Assembly (NCBI GenBank): GCA_949130485.1 | Contig: OX422183.1 | Coordinates: forward strand, 19,065,934 to 19,129,933 | From: Agelas oroides | Taxonomy: Eukaryota; Porifera; Demospongiae; Agelasida; Agelasidae | Direction: 5' to 3' | Length of the DNA: 64,000 nt | Shown here: one piece after another, positions 22,378-36,100 of the stretch | How the letters are laid out: every line of letters starts with the position of its first letter | How positions within the stretch are numbered: position 1 is the first letter of the stretch | Notes under the pieces: generated by a model | The model's database searches: none | Told to the model about the DNA's origin: nothing | What the model saw: the letters and a program-made list of their open reading frames with translations, nothing else | Translations under genes and position numbers: made by a program

Positions 22378-24701
22378 AGTTGTATGTCGAGTGGGGGAGC
22401 ACCAACACCGCTGGCACATCGATGTTCAAAATTTCACACATACATAAAGTGTGAAGTTAAAACATAAAGGGAGATGGGGATGGGGCATTTATGGCTTAGA
22501 TGGATGGGGCATTTTATGGCTTAAATGGGTGGGTGGGGCATTTTATGGCTTAAATGGGTGTGGTATTTATGACTTAAATGGGTGGGGCATTTATGGCTCA
22601 AATGGATGGGGCGGTTAGTTACTGTTTTTGGGAGATATGCTCAAAAAATACTGGTCTTCAGGGGAGTACCCTTTCCGGTCCTCGCATGACCACGGGTTTC
22701 GGTCCCTTTGAACTCCCGACCTGTGGCCTACTACAGAAAGGGCGGGACCACTCCCCGCCTAAGGTTTGCTTTGAGGAGCCCAGCTTTTGGTTGGCACATA
22801 GTGCTATGGGCATTCACAGTGCTATAAATATTCAAATTACTAAACAAATTGGGGGTGGGGCTCAATGGGTGGAGTTATCATATTAGCTTATAATAACTAG
22901 GGGGATGGGCGAACGGTTAACGTACGGGATTCTGGCTCGCTATCGTGTCGTCTTGGTGGAACGTCTGGGAGGCTTGTTCTCTGCTGGTAGGCGCTCCTGT
23001 ACCGAAGATAATTCGGGTCTGTACTGCGGCGACCATCTCACGGTGAGTATTATTAGTTGTTTGTGTGTGATACTCGGTCGACGGGCTTTAAATGGGAGCG
23101 TGCTTCTCTTAGTAACGGCGTACCTATCCTAGTAACGGCATTGTTACGCTAGTTATGGCGTGTGCTTTACTATAGTAACGGTACGCCTAGGGCTGTAGTC
23201 GGTTCCATAAGGCTGAGCTAGGGGTTGGGGCTGCTCTGTGTTATCTGCGAGGCTCACTCACAGTGTGAAGCTCATTCACATTAAAAATTACGAGTGTGAG
23301 GCTTACTCACACTTGAGTTACTACTGTGAGGCTCACTCACAGTTACGCTACGGGTGTAAAGCTCATTCACACTTGAGTTACCACTGTGAGGCTCATTCAC
23401 CGTAATGTTACGAGTGTGAAGCTCATTCACATTAAAAAGTACGAGTGTGAGGCTCACTCACACTTGAGTTACTGCTGTGAGGCTCACTCACAGTTACGTT
23501 ATGAGTGTGAAGCTCATTCACACTTGAGTTACCACTGTGAGGCTCATTCACCGTTATGTTACGAGTGTGAAGCTCATTCACATTTTTAAATTATGAGTGT
23601 GAAGCTCATTCACACTTCAGTTACATGTACTACTGTGAGGCTCATTCACCGTTACGAGTGTGAAGCTCATTCACACTTGAGTTACTACTGTGAGGTTCAC
23701 TCACAGTTACGTTACGAGTCTGAAGCTCATTCACACTTGAGTTACTACAGTTACGTTATGGGTGTGAAGCTCATTCGCATTTTAAATTACGAGTGTGAGT
23801 GTGTTAGGATGAGGGCTTTATACTTTATACACATGTATCTATGTGGAGATGGATAAAAACGGGGTCTTTTTGACTACAGCTGTCCTTCCTCTCGCAATTA
23901 AATACACTGTGGTAGCTAGGTGGAGATCCCCTGCGGACGGGGTTGCGGGCCTGGGTGGGTTGACTGTACAAGCACATTGCCTGAGCGGATACTCTCACTA
24001 TCCACCACCTCAGCCTCCGGCTCAATTATCTCTTCACCAAGGGGGTATCCTATGGTTAACTTTGGAAAATGGGAATGGGGCTGGGGGTTGTAAAGATGTA
24101 TTCGACTAAGCTGTGGAAGGCTTGCTTGTGACCTAGTTACAACAGTAAGCTCAGATACTAAGACCTCTCTGTGTGCATGCTGTAGGTTTCTCTACGGGCT
24201 GGGTCAGGCTGTGTTAGGATAAGGGCTTTATACTTTACGCACATGTATCTATGTGGAGATGGATAAAGACGGGGTCTTTTTGACTACAGCTGTCCTTCCT
24301 CTCGCAATTAAATACACTGTGGTAGCTAGGTGGAGATCCCCTGCGGACGGGGTTGCGGGCCTGGGTGGGTTGACTGTACAAGCACATTGCCTGAGCGGAT
24401 ACTCTCACTATCCACCACCTCAGCCTCCGGCTCAATTACCTCTTCACCAAGGGGGTATACTATGGTTAACTTTGGGAAATGGGAATGGGGCTGGGACAAG
24501 GAATTATTATTGGAGAGATATTCCTTCATGCACAGTGAGAAGTCTAGCCTGTTGCTTATTGTCATGCTGTTTAGGTCTAAGGCATGCCTGAGGTATTATG
24601 GTTGTTAGAACACGTGCGTCTTCGGGTGGATCCATTGAAGGATGCTGCGGGTTCCCCATTTGGCAAGGCTGACAGACTTTATCTGTACCTGCATGTTCAG
24701 A
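22378..24701. repeat. Tandem unit 2 of the 2.3-kb array
   Basis: 2324 bases with the same order of parts as unit 1 but without the 574 bases of element plus duplication and with one minisatellite unit fewer. Differences from unit 1 are scattered single bases, implying recent duplication or ongoing homogenisation. Confidence 0.92.
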
Positions 24702-25675
24702 AGTTGTATGTCGAGTGGGGGAGCACCAACACCGCTGGCACATCGATGTTCAAAATTTCACACATACATAAAGTGTGAAGTTAAAACATAAAGGGAGATG
24801 GGGATGGGGCATTTATGGCTTAGATGGATGGGGCATTTTATGGCTTAAATGGGTGGGTGGGGCATTTATGGCTTAAATGGGTGGGGCATTTTATGGCTTA
24901 AATGGGTGTGGTATTTATGACTTAAATGGGTGGGGCATTTATGGCTCAAATGGATGGGGCGGTTAGTTACTGTTTTTGGGAGATATGCTCAAAAAATACT
25001 GGTCTTCAGGGGAGTACCCTTTCCGGTCCTCGCATGACCACGGGTTTCGGTCCCTTTGAACTCCCGACCCGTGGCCTACTACAGAAAGGGCGGGACCACT
25101 CCCCGCCTAAGGTTTGCTTTGAGGAGCCCAGCTTTTGGTTGGCACATAGTGCTATGGGCATTCACAGTGCTATAAATATTCAAATTACTAAACAAATTGG
25201 GGGTGGGGCTCAATGGGTGGAGTTATCATATTAGCTTATAATAACTAGGGGGATGGGCGAACGGTTAACGTACGGGATTCTGGCTCGCTATCGTGTCGTC
25301 TTGGTGGAACGTCTGGGAGGCTTGTTCTTTGCTGGTAGGCGCTCCTGTACCGAAGATAATTCGGGTCTGTACTGCGGCGACCATCTCACGGTGAGTATTA
25401 TTAGTTGTTTGTGTGTGATACTCGGTCGACGGGCTTTAAATGGGAGCGTGCTTCTCTTAGTAACGGCGTACCTATCCTAGTAACGGCATTGTTACGCTAG
25501 TTATGGCGTGTGCTTTACTATAGTAACGGTACGCCTAGGGCTGTAGTCGGTTCCATAAGGCTGAGCTAGGGGTTGGGGCTGCTCTGTGTTATCTGCGAGG
25601 CTCACTCACAGTGTGAAGCTCATTCACATTAAAAATTACGAGTGTGAGGCTTACTCACACTTGAGTTACTACTGT
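24702..25675. repeat. Tandem unit 3, truncated
   Basis: It matches the first 970 or so bases of the unit and stops inside the palindromic satellite. The next bases jump back to a degraded copy of GGCTTTAAATGGGAGCGTGC and then leave the array, so the right boundary is a rearrangement point. Confidence 0.9.
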
Positions 25676-27095
25676 GGCTTTAAATGGGAGCGTGCTTCTC
25701 TTAGTAAAGGCGTACCTATCCTAGTAAACGCTAGTCGCAGCCTTGCGCTTCCGAAAACGTATTCGACCGGATGTTCTAATTACGCAGCGGGGACACTCGG
25801 GTCTGGCTTCGCCAGACTTGGGGACGAGTGGGGTCAGGCGTGGTTGAGCGATCTCTAGCGACTTCTTTCTGAGAACCCCGGACACACAGTGTCGCAGTGG
25901 ACAAGACGAACTGCAAAAGTGAGTTGGTACTTTGGCTTGCTGATGATCTAGTTAGCTGGGGTGCGTAAAACGCAAGCCAGATCCTGTCGTGCTTGTTGTG
26001 TCTGAAATCTGCCGCTTGAGTGACTAGTACCGATAAATTTGTAATCAGATTGCAATGCGAAGGTTTAGGGTTACTTCAGGCTACACATCGGTGTCAGTTT
26101 AACTGCACCGAAGTTGACAGATAGTCCAGTAATCAAAGTTGTAGCCATCTGTAGCATGCGTGGTTATTTCAGTCTTTCCTGGAAAATCAACAAACCAGGC
26201 AATTTAGAAAGTTTTACAACTCCTGTACACAAAAGATAAGATGCAAATCTCAGTATATAGAGTAAGTTAAAGATCTATGGACAGCATATATTTTCAGACA
26301 CCTGTACACAAGCCTAAGTGCTGAACCTAAAGGCTGTCTGTCGATAGCTACATTGCTGAAGTCTGCTATGTCCGAAACATGAGTAATTTCATCTCCATCA
26401 TAGACAGGAAATGGTGTCTGACCATGGTTCTTGAGCAATGTGATTGGCTAACCCTGTGCTACAATTTGATGCATTACTTGCCTGGGTTTAGCACTTAGGC
26501 TTGGCAAACAGGTGTCTAAATATACATGGTGTCTGTAGATCTGTAACCTACTCTACTGTGCACCTGAAGATATACAGAATGCTAAGCGATCAATTTAACA
26601 TTTTTATACCTCCTTTAATTTGACCACTTTTTTCCTACTTGAACTCTTGAGAGCCATTTTAAGAGCCTACAAACAATTGTATTCTTACATACCAGTGACC
26701 ATTACACCATAACCACAGCTGTAGCTGTGAATAATCTCATGATAAAGTGTGTGGGCAAAAGGTCCTCAGTCCAGAGTTCAAGCCATGCAGTCATTTGTTC
26801 TCCAGGCTAGGTCTGACCTCTGCTTTCTGTGAGCACACAGCCTGGTCTGTCATGTGCACTCCTTACTTGAGGCACTTTAAAAGCAGATGTAACTAAATAT
26901 GCAGCTATTCAACTTGTAATGCCAAGTCACGCAGCATTTGTGAGTAGCCTAGTGTGAGACCTCTTCATGGCAAGCTATTCTTGCAGTGGCAACAATTCTA
27001 ATACTTGCATTACACACAATGCAGCTTTGGTTGGTCAAGGACCATGAACAGTAACAACAACACAGGCTTTCCCTTACAATGTTCCAGTTATGAAT
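25676..27095. other. Intergenic region upstream of the receptor genes
   Basis: No exon is supported. An inverted-repeat element lies at about 26251-26560: the left arm CAGACACCTGTACACAAGCC is mirrored by GGCTTGGCAAACAGGTGTC, and both arms extend outward through AGATCTATGG and CTGTAGATCT. The minus-strand 62-codon frame across it is not a gene. Confidence 0.55.
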
Positions 27096-27125
27096 GACCT
27101 GTTTGTCAAATTTTAATAGGGAACC

Positions 27126-30100
27126 ATGACCACAGCTACATGTACCATCGTACTGTTGGTCTTCACTTCTCTTGGAGTCATCAATGTAGAATCACAAGGT
27201 AAAATGTGATGTGATTGTACTGTTGTACACAGGTACAGGTATATACTGTACTTAGACCAAGTACCCACACTTGAGCCAGCGCCCACCCCTACAATCTCTC
27301 AGTTCTGTGGTTTTGTGTGCTTCTTCTTGTACCATGAAATTGTGCAATAGTACAGTGCAGGATGTGTTGTGTAGGATGTCATTTTCTAATCATGTACACA
27401 TGCACACATGTGGTCTTGCTCCCAGACCATTGACTATTGCAGTTGGTCTGGATGTGACTAGCCCACACCCCCTACATCTTAACTCTGTTGTGAAAGAGAT
27501 GTAGGGATGGGTGAGGCTTTGTATATTTAACAACAAGGTACAACTACAACCGAATATGTAGCCTGTCAACAAGTTACTGAAGGAGCTATAGTATTCATTT
27601 ACCTGGTTTTAGAAGAAAATACAGTCATGGCATTGTGGTACGTGCATGGTGAGCATAAACCAAAATAATTCTTGCTCGTGCTTTTAGCTACCTTAAAAAA
27701 AATTAAATGTCAAAGGTAGAGAGACCTACTCTTAGCAAACCATCTCTTCCTCATTTTAGAATTTAGGGAGGTTCCGATGAATACCTGTCTCCCCTGTGGT
27801 GGCCAAGCAATATTTAACTGCACTACTGTAGCTAATCACACTGTATATGTTAACGGAATGAGTTCACTGATTCTGGGACCTGGTGGTCAGTTGTGGAGGA
27901 TTCAAACAGCAAATGGCACGACAAAGTTGCTGTACTCGACCATGCCTGACAAGGTGCCTACCAGCTATGAATTTATAGAAACTCCTCCAAATTCAAATAT
28001 ATTCACTGGAATTTTGGTGCGTGATACAAATTCAAGTTGGAATGGAACTACTTTCCAGTGCATTGCATTCACTCCGCTTGATACAGAAGAAATTAATAAC
28101 GCTTCTGAACCAGTTACACTGGAAGTTGGTGGTGAGTGCAGAACTTAATTTGTTGGTTAAGTTTACTCTTTAACTATCACTTTGAATTTCAGATTGTTGA
28201 TGAATAATAATTGTGACCATGAAGGCCAAGTGCATTAAAGCTTTAAATTTCATCATACATCATACATGCATGTCAGTCATCATCATACATCATACATACA
28301 TGCATAAGTGACATGTATGTATGATGTATGATGACAGTTCCACAAAAAACAAGCTAATGCGCTTAGCAATAGTGCCTTCATGGTCACAATTAAATTATAT
28401 GGTCAGGAATGTCAATTTGCCACACTGTAGCTCCACTGCCATAATACAATGACAACCATGATGTAAGACATTCTTAGCAGGTTCTCCCACATGCAAGCAT
28501 CAAAACTTTCAAGTCGGTAAGGGTCTGGGCTTTTTCTCATATGAGTCAAGGGTAGAAAAGACTTAATTGTGTGTGGATACACTGCGACTCAGAATCACAA
28601 GAAAAGCAAAAGTACCAGAAAACGTATTACACATATCTGGCTAGGGGGGTGACTGTCATACATACAAAGCTGTAGTTGGTTGAACAACGCATGGAACATT
28701 TTTTTCCATTTGCTGAAAATGTGTAACTCACACAAGGAAGGATACCAGTTAGGTTTTTTAAACTTTATACGTTTTGATGTCTGCATGCAGGAGAGCCTGG
28801 GGATGAGGCTATGACATTCTAAGACAAATCAACATTCCTTGAGATAACTGACGTTCCTAAGTTAGCACTTATGTACATATCGGAGACCACCGTGGAGCAA
28901 GCACCCTCCCCTCTCATTTTGCTCAAGTACCTGCACAGGGTCGAAAACAAATGTAGTAAGGGCCCACCTACGCTGGGGTGCAATTGCTGACACAGCAATT
29001 ATTGTGCACATGCAACGGCACAAAATAAAAACCAGCCTATAACTAAGGCCTCTCAATAATACATGTCCATAAATCTGCACAAACTTTCTCAGTTCCAAGT
29101 GCTATAGATTGGTTCACAGTAACAATCGATGAACTATGTTGATGTTTGTGGTTTTTGAAAAGCTATGGACACAGACTAAGATTGGCAGGATGAGGCCTAA
29201 GAACATATAACAGCTTGAGCAGCATGCACTAGTAGGTGGGCAGATACTACCAGTTTACATACCGTATAGTGGAAAATTTTTGCTGGTTGCAAATTTTCGC
29301 AATTTTCATGGACAGACCTGCTTCCACAAAAATAAAAACTGCGAAAAATGAACTAAGATGGAATTGATATTGATGACGTTATTATGTGCGTACGTCAATA
29401 CGAACTAGTACCCTGTGAACAAGATGGTTCTCTACAGTCTGTCTGCCCTGTAAATGGTCACTGTAGAGAAGAATCAGCCTGCTACTATACAAATTGCCAA
29501 TGAACCCATAACAGACGCTTCGAAGTTGTCAAAGTTGAGATCAGCAGTGTGAATCTTTCTGTTCAACAAGCCAGTTTCTCGCCCACGGCAGCAGTCCTGA
29601 TACTTCCGTATGCGAAGGCCTCCATACAAAAGGAAGACTTGGCCGTTGTTGCGCAAGCTTGCTTCTTTGCGTCGTCGTTACGTTGGTTTGTATGTGGGGG
29701 ATGGCCATCAACTGGTAGGGGTGTAGTCAGAACTTCACACATTTATTCCACAAAAATAAAAACCGCGAAAATTTCCTCTGAAGAGTCTGGACTCATTTCA
29801 GCGAAATTTTGCACCAGCTAAAATTTCCAATAGATGGCCCAAAAAATGGTCACTTGCTACGCTCTCTACAGTGTGTAGATATTTACATATGTACATATGT
29901 ACATCTCTAGAATGTATAGATAACCTCACGCTAATGCATTGGACAGGTCTTACCACCTGTAAAATCCTGATATCATATAGCTCAAACTATGGACTGGAAG
30001 TTTTGTGGGTGGGGTTTTATATGTAGATATGTTCAGAGAGGCCAGCTAGCCTTGTACCCAGGCACTATTGGGCAAGACTAATAGGTGAGTATGCCCTTTT

Positions 30101-33100
30101 ATGGACCCATTGTTGTTACAAGAATCCAGAGAGAGAGTTAAAATGTTTTGAAAATGTATGGCTATGTAAGTAGAGATTTTCTCGGTACATGTTTGATGAC
30201 CATGCACTCCATAGGTAGTTAGAAATGCATGCCCCATATCACCGAATTAAAATTCGTAAATAGCTAACCTATCATACAGCTTCATCGTGGTAATAAAATT
30301 TAGTGGATTCCTGAGGAAAAAAAGAAAATGAAATTACTACCCTGCAGGTCCTCCTCAGTCCTTTTCTGTCAATATTGGTGCTGCTCAACCTGGTCACTTG
30401 TAACTGATGATAAGTCAACGATCTGATTGTGCATGAATGTAATGTTACAAAATTACATGTGTTTTACTGCAGGTTCTCCACCTGACTTTTCTTGTCAGTG
30501 TCAGTGTCCAGATGCGTATCACTCAGACCGATGCAATATAACGTGGGATAGACTTCGCACTGTTTCCTGTAACTCATTACAATTTAGTGTTTCACTGACA
30601 CTATCAAATGGAACACCTGTGTACAGTGAAAACTTTGAATCAGATAACATCTTTGCTCAAACTACTCCACTGGACCTAGGTGCTGCGTACACAGCCACTA
30701 TAACTGCTGAGAATGAATGTGGCGTCACTACTTGTCCTGCAGAGTGTTCTCCAGGTAAGGATACAGCTAGTTAGTTATCACTGTGGTATGTTTTACTTTC
30801 CATGGTCAAATGTGGACAAATACCAACAGCACTGAAATGTGCATCTCTTAAGGTTACAATGAACATGTTTGATATCAGAATTCAATTATATTAATGCACT
30901 TGAATCCCATTATATCACCAGAGTGCTTATAGGTATTTTAACATTTCGAAGACTAGCCTAAGTATAATGCTCTTTTGAACATAACAGCTCTACCAACTTA
31001 AAATCCACGGAATGATGCCTTCGCAAAAGCTCTTTTGCATCAAATATCTGCTGAGCGAGAGCCGTCAAACTCACTGTTTTTGGCTAGTAGTCTCCTTGTG
31101 CAAGTATCTAGGTTGACTTGATGGAAATTTTTCTACATCAAGACTTTGAGTAGCATTTTTTTGTAAACTACGACTGGCAAAGCCATTTTGATGGTTTTTC
31201 TTCCACTTTTTGGTAAAACTTGAAGAGTCGACCTCAAACATTTAGCATGGAAGGCTATAGAGTTATTATCTGCCCCAGAAAATAGAAGTAATTTCATAAA
31301 ATTGACACAAAGTTAGTAACGGCAGGAATACATTGAGACCCACTAGTATAGACAAAGCATACATGTGCACAGCTTGTTCATTGTAACCTTAATAGTTGCT
31401 AGATCAACTATGGGCAAGTACCACTGCATGATTAGCAGCAATGAACATATCACAGCATGCTTGGGCACTTACACTGCATGAAAATGTCGAGATATGCTGA
31501 AAGTTTCAGGCAAATTTGGATATACTAGTACACTTTTGATTACCTCAGCACTGTGTAACGTGCTTGGGAGATAGGCTCTGCACCAGCAGAAATGGTGGGA
31601 CAGGGGGAGGTTGGTGAATCAGGCACAGGGTGCTATGCACATGGTGGCTATTGTGCTTGGCTGTAAAACCGCTTGGTCAGCACTCTCCTCGTTTTCACGA
31701 CCAGGCTTAGAAAATGCTCCTCTCACCTTGTATTTCTGGTACTGTAGACAATTTTCTGTCTGGACAGGCCTTTACTGGTCGAGAGTCTTGACTATTCAAA
31801 GCTCACTAATCAGTGCGTGTGGTCAGATCGAGTCACAAAATCTGTACAGAATGGCTGAAAGTACCTTTGGGGAATATCCAATTGCTAGATCCCAGTACAA
31901 GGTGAAGTACAGTAAGTTGAAGGCTAAAGATGACATCTACAGAATATATTTTATTTGGTTTAAAATTCCTTTCCCAAAACAGGAATGGCAATGCCAAAAT
32001 GTATGATAACAAAATATAATGTCAACAAACATACGAAATGTCATTCCTCTCTTTTTCACAAATAGTTTGTACATTGCACACTAAAAGCTGTCCAAATTCT
32101 ACACAAATAATACTTAAATCTGTACAGAATGGCTGAAAGTACACTTGTCTACGTCTCCTGCAAGATTACTTATCACTGCTGCTGGATTTAAAGATTATAG
32201 TTAAATGTTAGAGAGATTCCATTGCAGCAATGGTAGCTGGGATTTAAGGTCAATAACCTGAGAGCACAAACCAAGGACAAGGATTCACCATAAATCTCAT
32301 AGCTGCCATGCAATGTAGGTTATTTTCTCCCAACTAAATAAACATATTTCACTTAGCAAGGTAGTTTATATGAATTCTCATTTTATTACTTTCTGTAGAA
32401 TCTGAAACAGGATCTACAACTGTCTGTAAGTTTATGGAAATTACTATGAAGATGAGGGTAAAGTGGAAGAATGATTACCGTATTCTCTTTAAAATACCGG
32501 ACACTCTAATTGTCCGGACACCTCAAATATGAATTTTTCGTCACTCTAATTAAACCGGACAGCAGAAAAATCGAGGGATTTTCCCTCTCTAATTCAAGCG
32601 GACACATGCGAGGTCGAAATTTTTTGCTGGAGTGTTGGCTAGTCAAACGAAGTTCCGTCTAGTGAATCAAGGAATAGAGAAAGGCTCTACGAAGTTATTT
32701 TGAGCCTAGGTATGTTATTCTGGAGATTACAGAGAACGCTTACATGCTGCATGTTGTCACGGTGTACCGGGTACCGTCTTTGGCTTTTCTCATTGATAGC
32801 AAGGCAAAGCTTCAAAACCGTCTTGATATTTAAAAAGCTCGTGGGCTGCAGCACCTTCCTTGTTAGTGTTATATTTCTGCTTGGAAGCGTTGTGAAGAAA
32901 TCATGGCCAATAAGTCATTTTTACAATCGAAGCGATCGACAGTGATCCAGGCTTCGTTACTATGCTTCACCCCTTGAGTGTTGAGTCCGATGGTGCTCAG
33001 CAGGTCTGTTCATGGGTACTGACGGTAGCCCATGCACACAGATAGCGGCAGCAAATGCACAGTCATGGCAACTCGTAACAAAAGCGTGGTTGATAACACA

Positions 33101-36100
33101 CAAAAAGGACGACGGAACTGGCACTAAAGACCTCTCTAATTCACACCGGACACTTCCGTTCAGAAATTAATAACTCTCTAAAAATTTCCGGACACTCCAA
33201 TTTTGAATTATTTTTTGCTGTCTGCTATTTTAGAGAGAATACGGTATGTAACCATAATTATACATAACCATGCATGCAATGTATTATATTTGTAGCCTAC
33301 CCAATAGGACCTTTTTATTATCATACACACAGTTTATTGTGTGCAAGAATTTACAATTAAAAACTTGATAATGAAGTTGATTGCATCGTGAAATAATTAA
33401 TAATTATATTAACCCACACACATAATAAATGCAAGCCAAAAAAGGAAAACGTTTTCAGAAATGGTTTCCCAAGAACAGTCAAACAAAGTAAAAACAACAG
33501 TGCAATACTTTTACAACATCCCTACATCTTATGTCAGCTTACCAACTATGTCATCTCAATTAGGCAGTTGCTATTCTGCATTCTCATACTGTCTTTTAAA
33601 TGCTTTCATTAGCTTCTATTACAGCAGGTTTAGGCACTGCCAATACCAACATACCTGCTTTTCCTGCAAGCATACCCAGGGTGCTTCTTGCACAGCTGTA
33701 GGGCTTTGTTACACAGGCTGTATTGTTTTACTTGGGTAATTGGGTAATTGTAAAAACTGGATCTGGAATCTGGACTGCACTCTTGGACTGAACAGCTGCA
33801 AATACACAGAACGGAAACACTGATACATGCTTTGTGGGTAGGTTGTCAAGAGTTAAGCAAACATGTGGTCAATCATTTATCACTAGGACTTCTGGGCTTC
33901 GTTGTTTCATAATCACAGATGCAGGATAACTCACAACTCTCAAAACCACTAATTGATGGTGTAAGGATTCGTTCACAGTTAGTGTCCCAAGCATTGATAT
34001 AACCCGTTACCCAGGCAACATCTAAGAATGTTGCCCATATCTCTCTTGTATGGTGATGTTGCCTAGGTAACAGGTTATATAATAGTTATATCCCTCCCTG
34101 GGGTGTGGTCTTGCACATTGGTGTGGTCTTGCACATTGGTGTCGGGCTACGCCCGACACCAATGTGTAAAACGACCACCCCCCAGGGAGGGATATAACTA
34201 TTACTTGTATCCTGTTCAGTACTAAAAGCTCTGTACAAAAGACTTCTGGGCTTTGTGTTTCTTCAAAAGTAATCACAGATGCAGGCTATCTGTCTCCTTG
34301 TGACAACCTTGTACACAACTCTCAAAACCACTATTGATGGTGTAAGGATTCGTTCACAGTTAGTGGCCCAAGCATTGTTGTATCCTGTTCAGTACTAAAA
34401 GCTCTGTAGTAACCACTGAAGGTCTGAACATCTGCAAATAGTAATCACTGAACAACTTTGAGGGAGTAACCTGCTTGTATCTGATTGCATATACAATTAG
34501 CCTCAAGTACCAAAGTAAACTTCTCACTAGTAAGCAGCTTGTCCATGACCAATGTAACCACTCTGTAGTTACATCAACCAGTCTGTTACATGTGATTGAG
34601 ATCAAAAGGGATGACAATATTGGACTAACTACTAACTCACTGTTCCGGTTGAAATTGTTCTGGTTAAAATTCTTCTCTCAAATCATCTATCTGAAAATGT
34701 TGTCATTATAGTCAAGAACTGAGCTATTCACCCAGTCAATATCACAAAATTCTTGTTGGGGTGGACAGCTGCTGCTGAGTCTTCTGTGTATCTGTGCAGG
34801 GCCGTAGCCACCGGTCAAGTTAGTCAGGTTTCAACCAGACCATATTTTTTCACACTGTTCGCAGCCATCTCACAAGTTTCCACATGTCACCTCTCAATTG
34901 GCGAAAAAGTGAGAAAAAAATCACTTCTGTTCCGAGTCTTCCCTCCAACAACTTTCCATTCTTGCAAGTGAATGATTAGTCTCATGAGCCTCATCTGCAA
35001 AGGGCGTGGTTTGCAAGATTAGCAAATGATTGGAAGGTCGAAACTAGTGCTGTATGGCGCAATGGGCAGAGAGGTAGTTATTTATGAAACTCTGTCATCT
35101 GGCCTCTGAGAAGCATCGAGAAGCATCGTTTTGGCCCCAAAATGGTCCCAGAAGCGATCATATAGCCTCTAATTTTCAAAAATTTTCTGGAGGAGCATGC
35201 ATGCCCCCACACTCCCCTAACTGCTGTGTGCTTACACACACACTAGCTCTGGCACTATAAATAACCTGAGCACTTCAAATCTGATGGCTAAGGTGTGTTG
35301 AATAGATACTTCTTTGTAAGTATTTGTCGTACATTCAATTTTGAAATATCTTGTCACAGTCTTGGCAGGGTATGTAGTAAACTATAGCCCTGTCATATTT
35401 GTGGCACCATGGATTTGACTTTGGTCAGGATGGATCTGACCGTGATCTTGAATCAGAATGCCCACCCATTAATGTTATCCTTACTTTGTACCAATTTGTT
35501 TATTCCCTTGATCACTGTCGCCATCACTTCTTGAATTTGATCTCTCATCAGGCAATTGCTAAGTACGTAGCTAGACAGAAGTACTTCAACCAGGACACTG
35601 GCTTTAGCAGTTAGTTCAATATCCCTTTTGTAAATCACATCGTTTTCTTACTGTACATGTAGCTACCGTCTTTTGCCACTATCGTTTACTAGATACACAG
35701 CTGTTGCACATGCCATTCTCTGAGTATGCCTGACAAAAAACTGCAAGAGTGTACCGCATTTCTTCGATCAGACGCCGCAGCTACTATTTATTCATTTTTG
35801 TGCGGCTACTATTCGAGGGCGGCTACTATTCGAGGGACAGCTGGATAAGGTACGTATGAGTGAGACGATGAAGGTTGCTACACGCTGTCAGTAGTACGCG
35901 CAGCCTCTCACTCCTTCTTTCAGCCATGGGAACGACTCGTAAAACACAAACAGTCCTAGCGCTGGCGTAGTGACCGTCGCCAGAAATAAAAGCACACGTG
36001 TGCTACTATTCGAGGGCAGCGTTTATTTCGTTCAAGACTATCAAGAGCTTCGGATTGTGCGGCTACTATTCGAGGGCGGCGTCTATTTGAAGATATACAG

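Noticed and set aside
20914-23856. Repeated palindromes with regular spacing resembling a CRISPR array
   Set aside because: Spacers are themselves repeated, unit length varies, there are no cas genes and the DNA is eukaryotic; it is a satellite.
21501-24778. Frames of 60-112 codons repeated in each 2.3-kb unit
   Set aside because: Overlapping on both strands, no motif, and repetition is explained by the tandem array rather than by selection.
31611-32006. 131-codon plus-strand frame
   Set aside because: Lies in an intron of the Ig/FN3-like gene, has no recognisable domain and no supporting splice logic.
35041-35080. TATGGCGCAATGGGCAGAG, like a tRNA D arm
   Set aside because: No matching anticodon or T arm follows.
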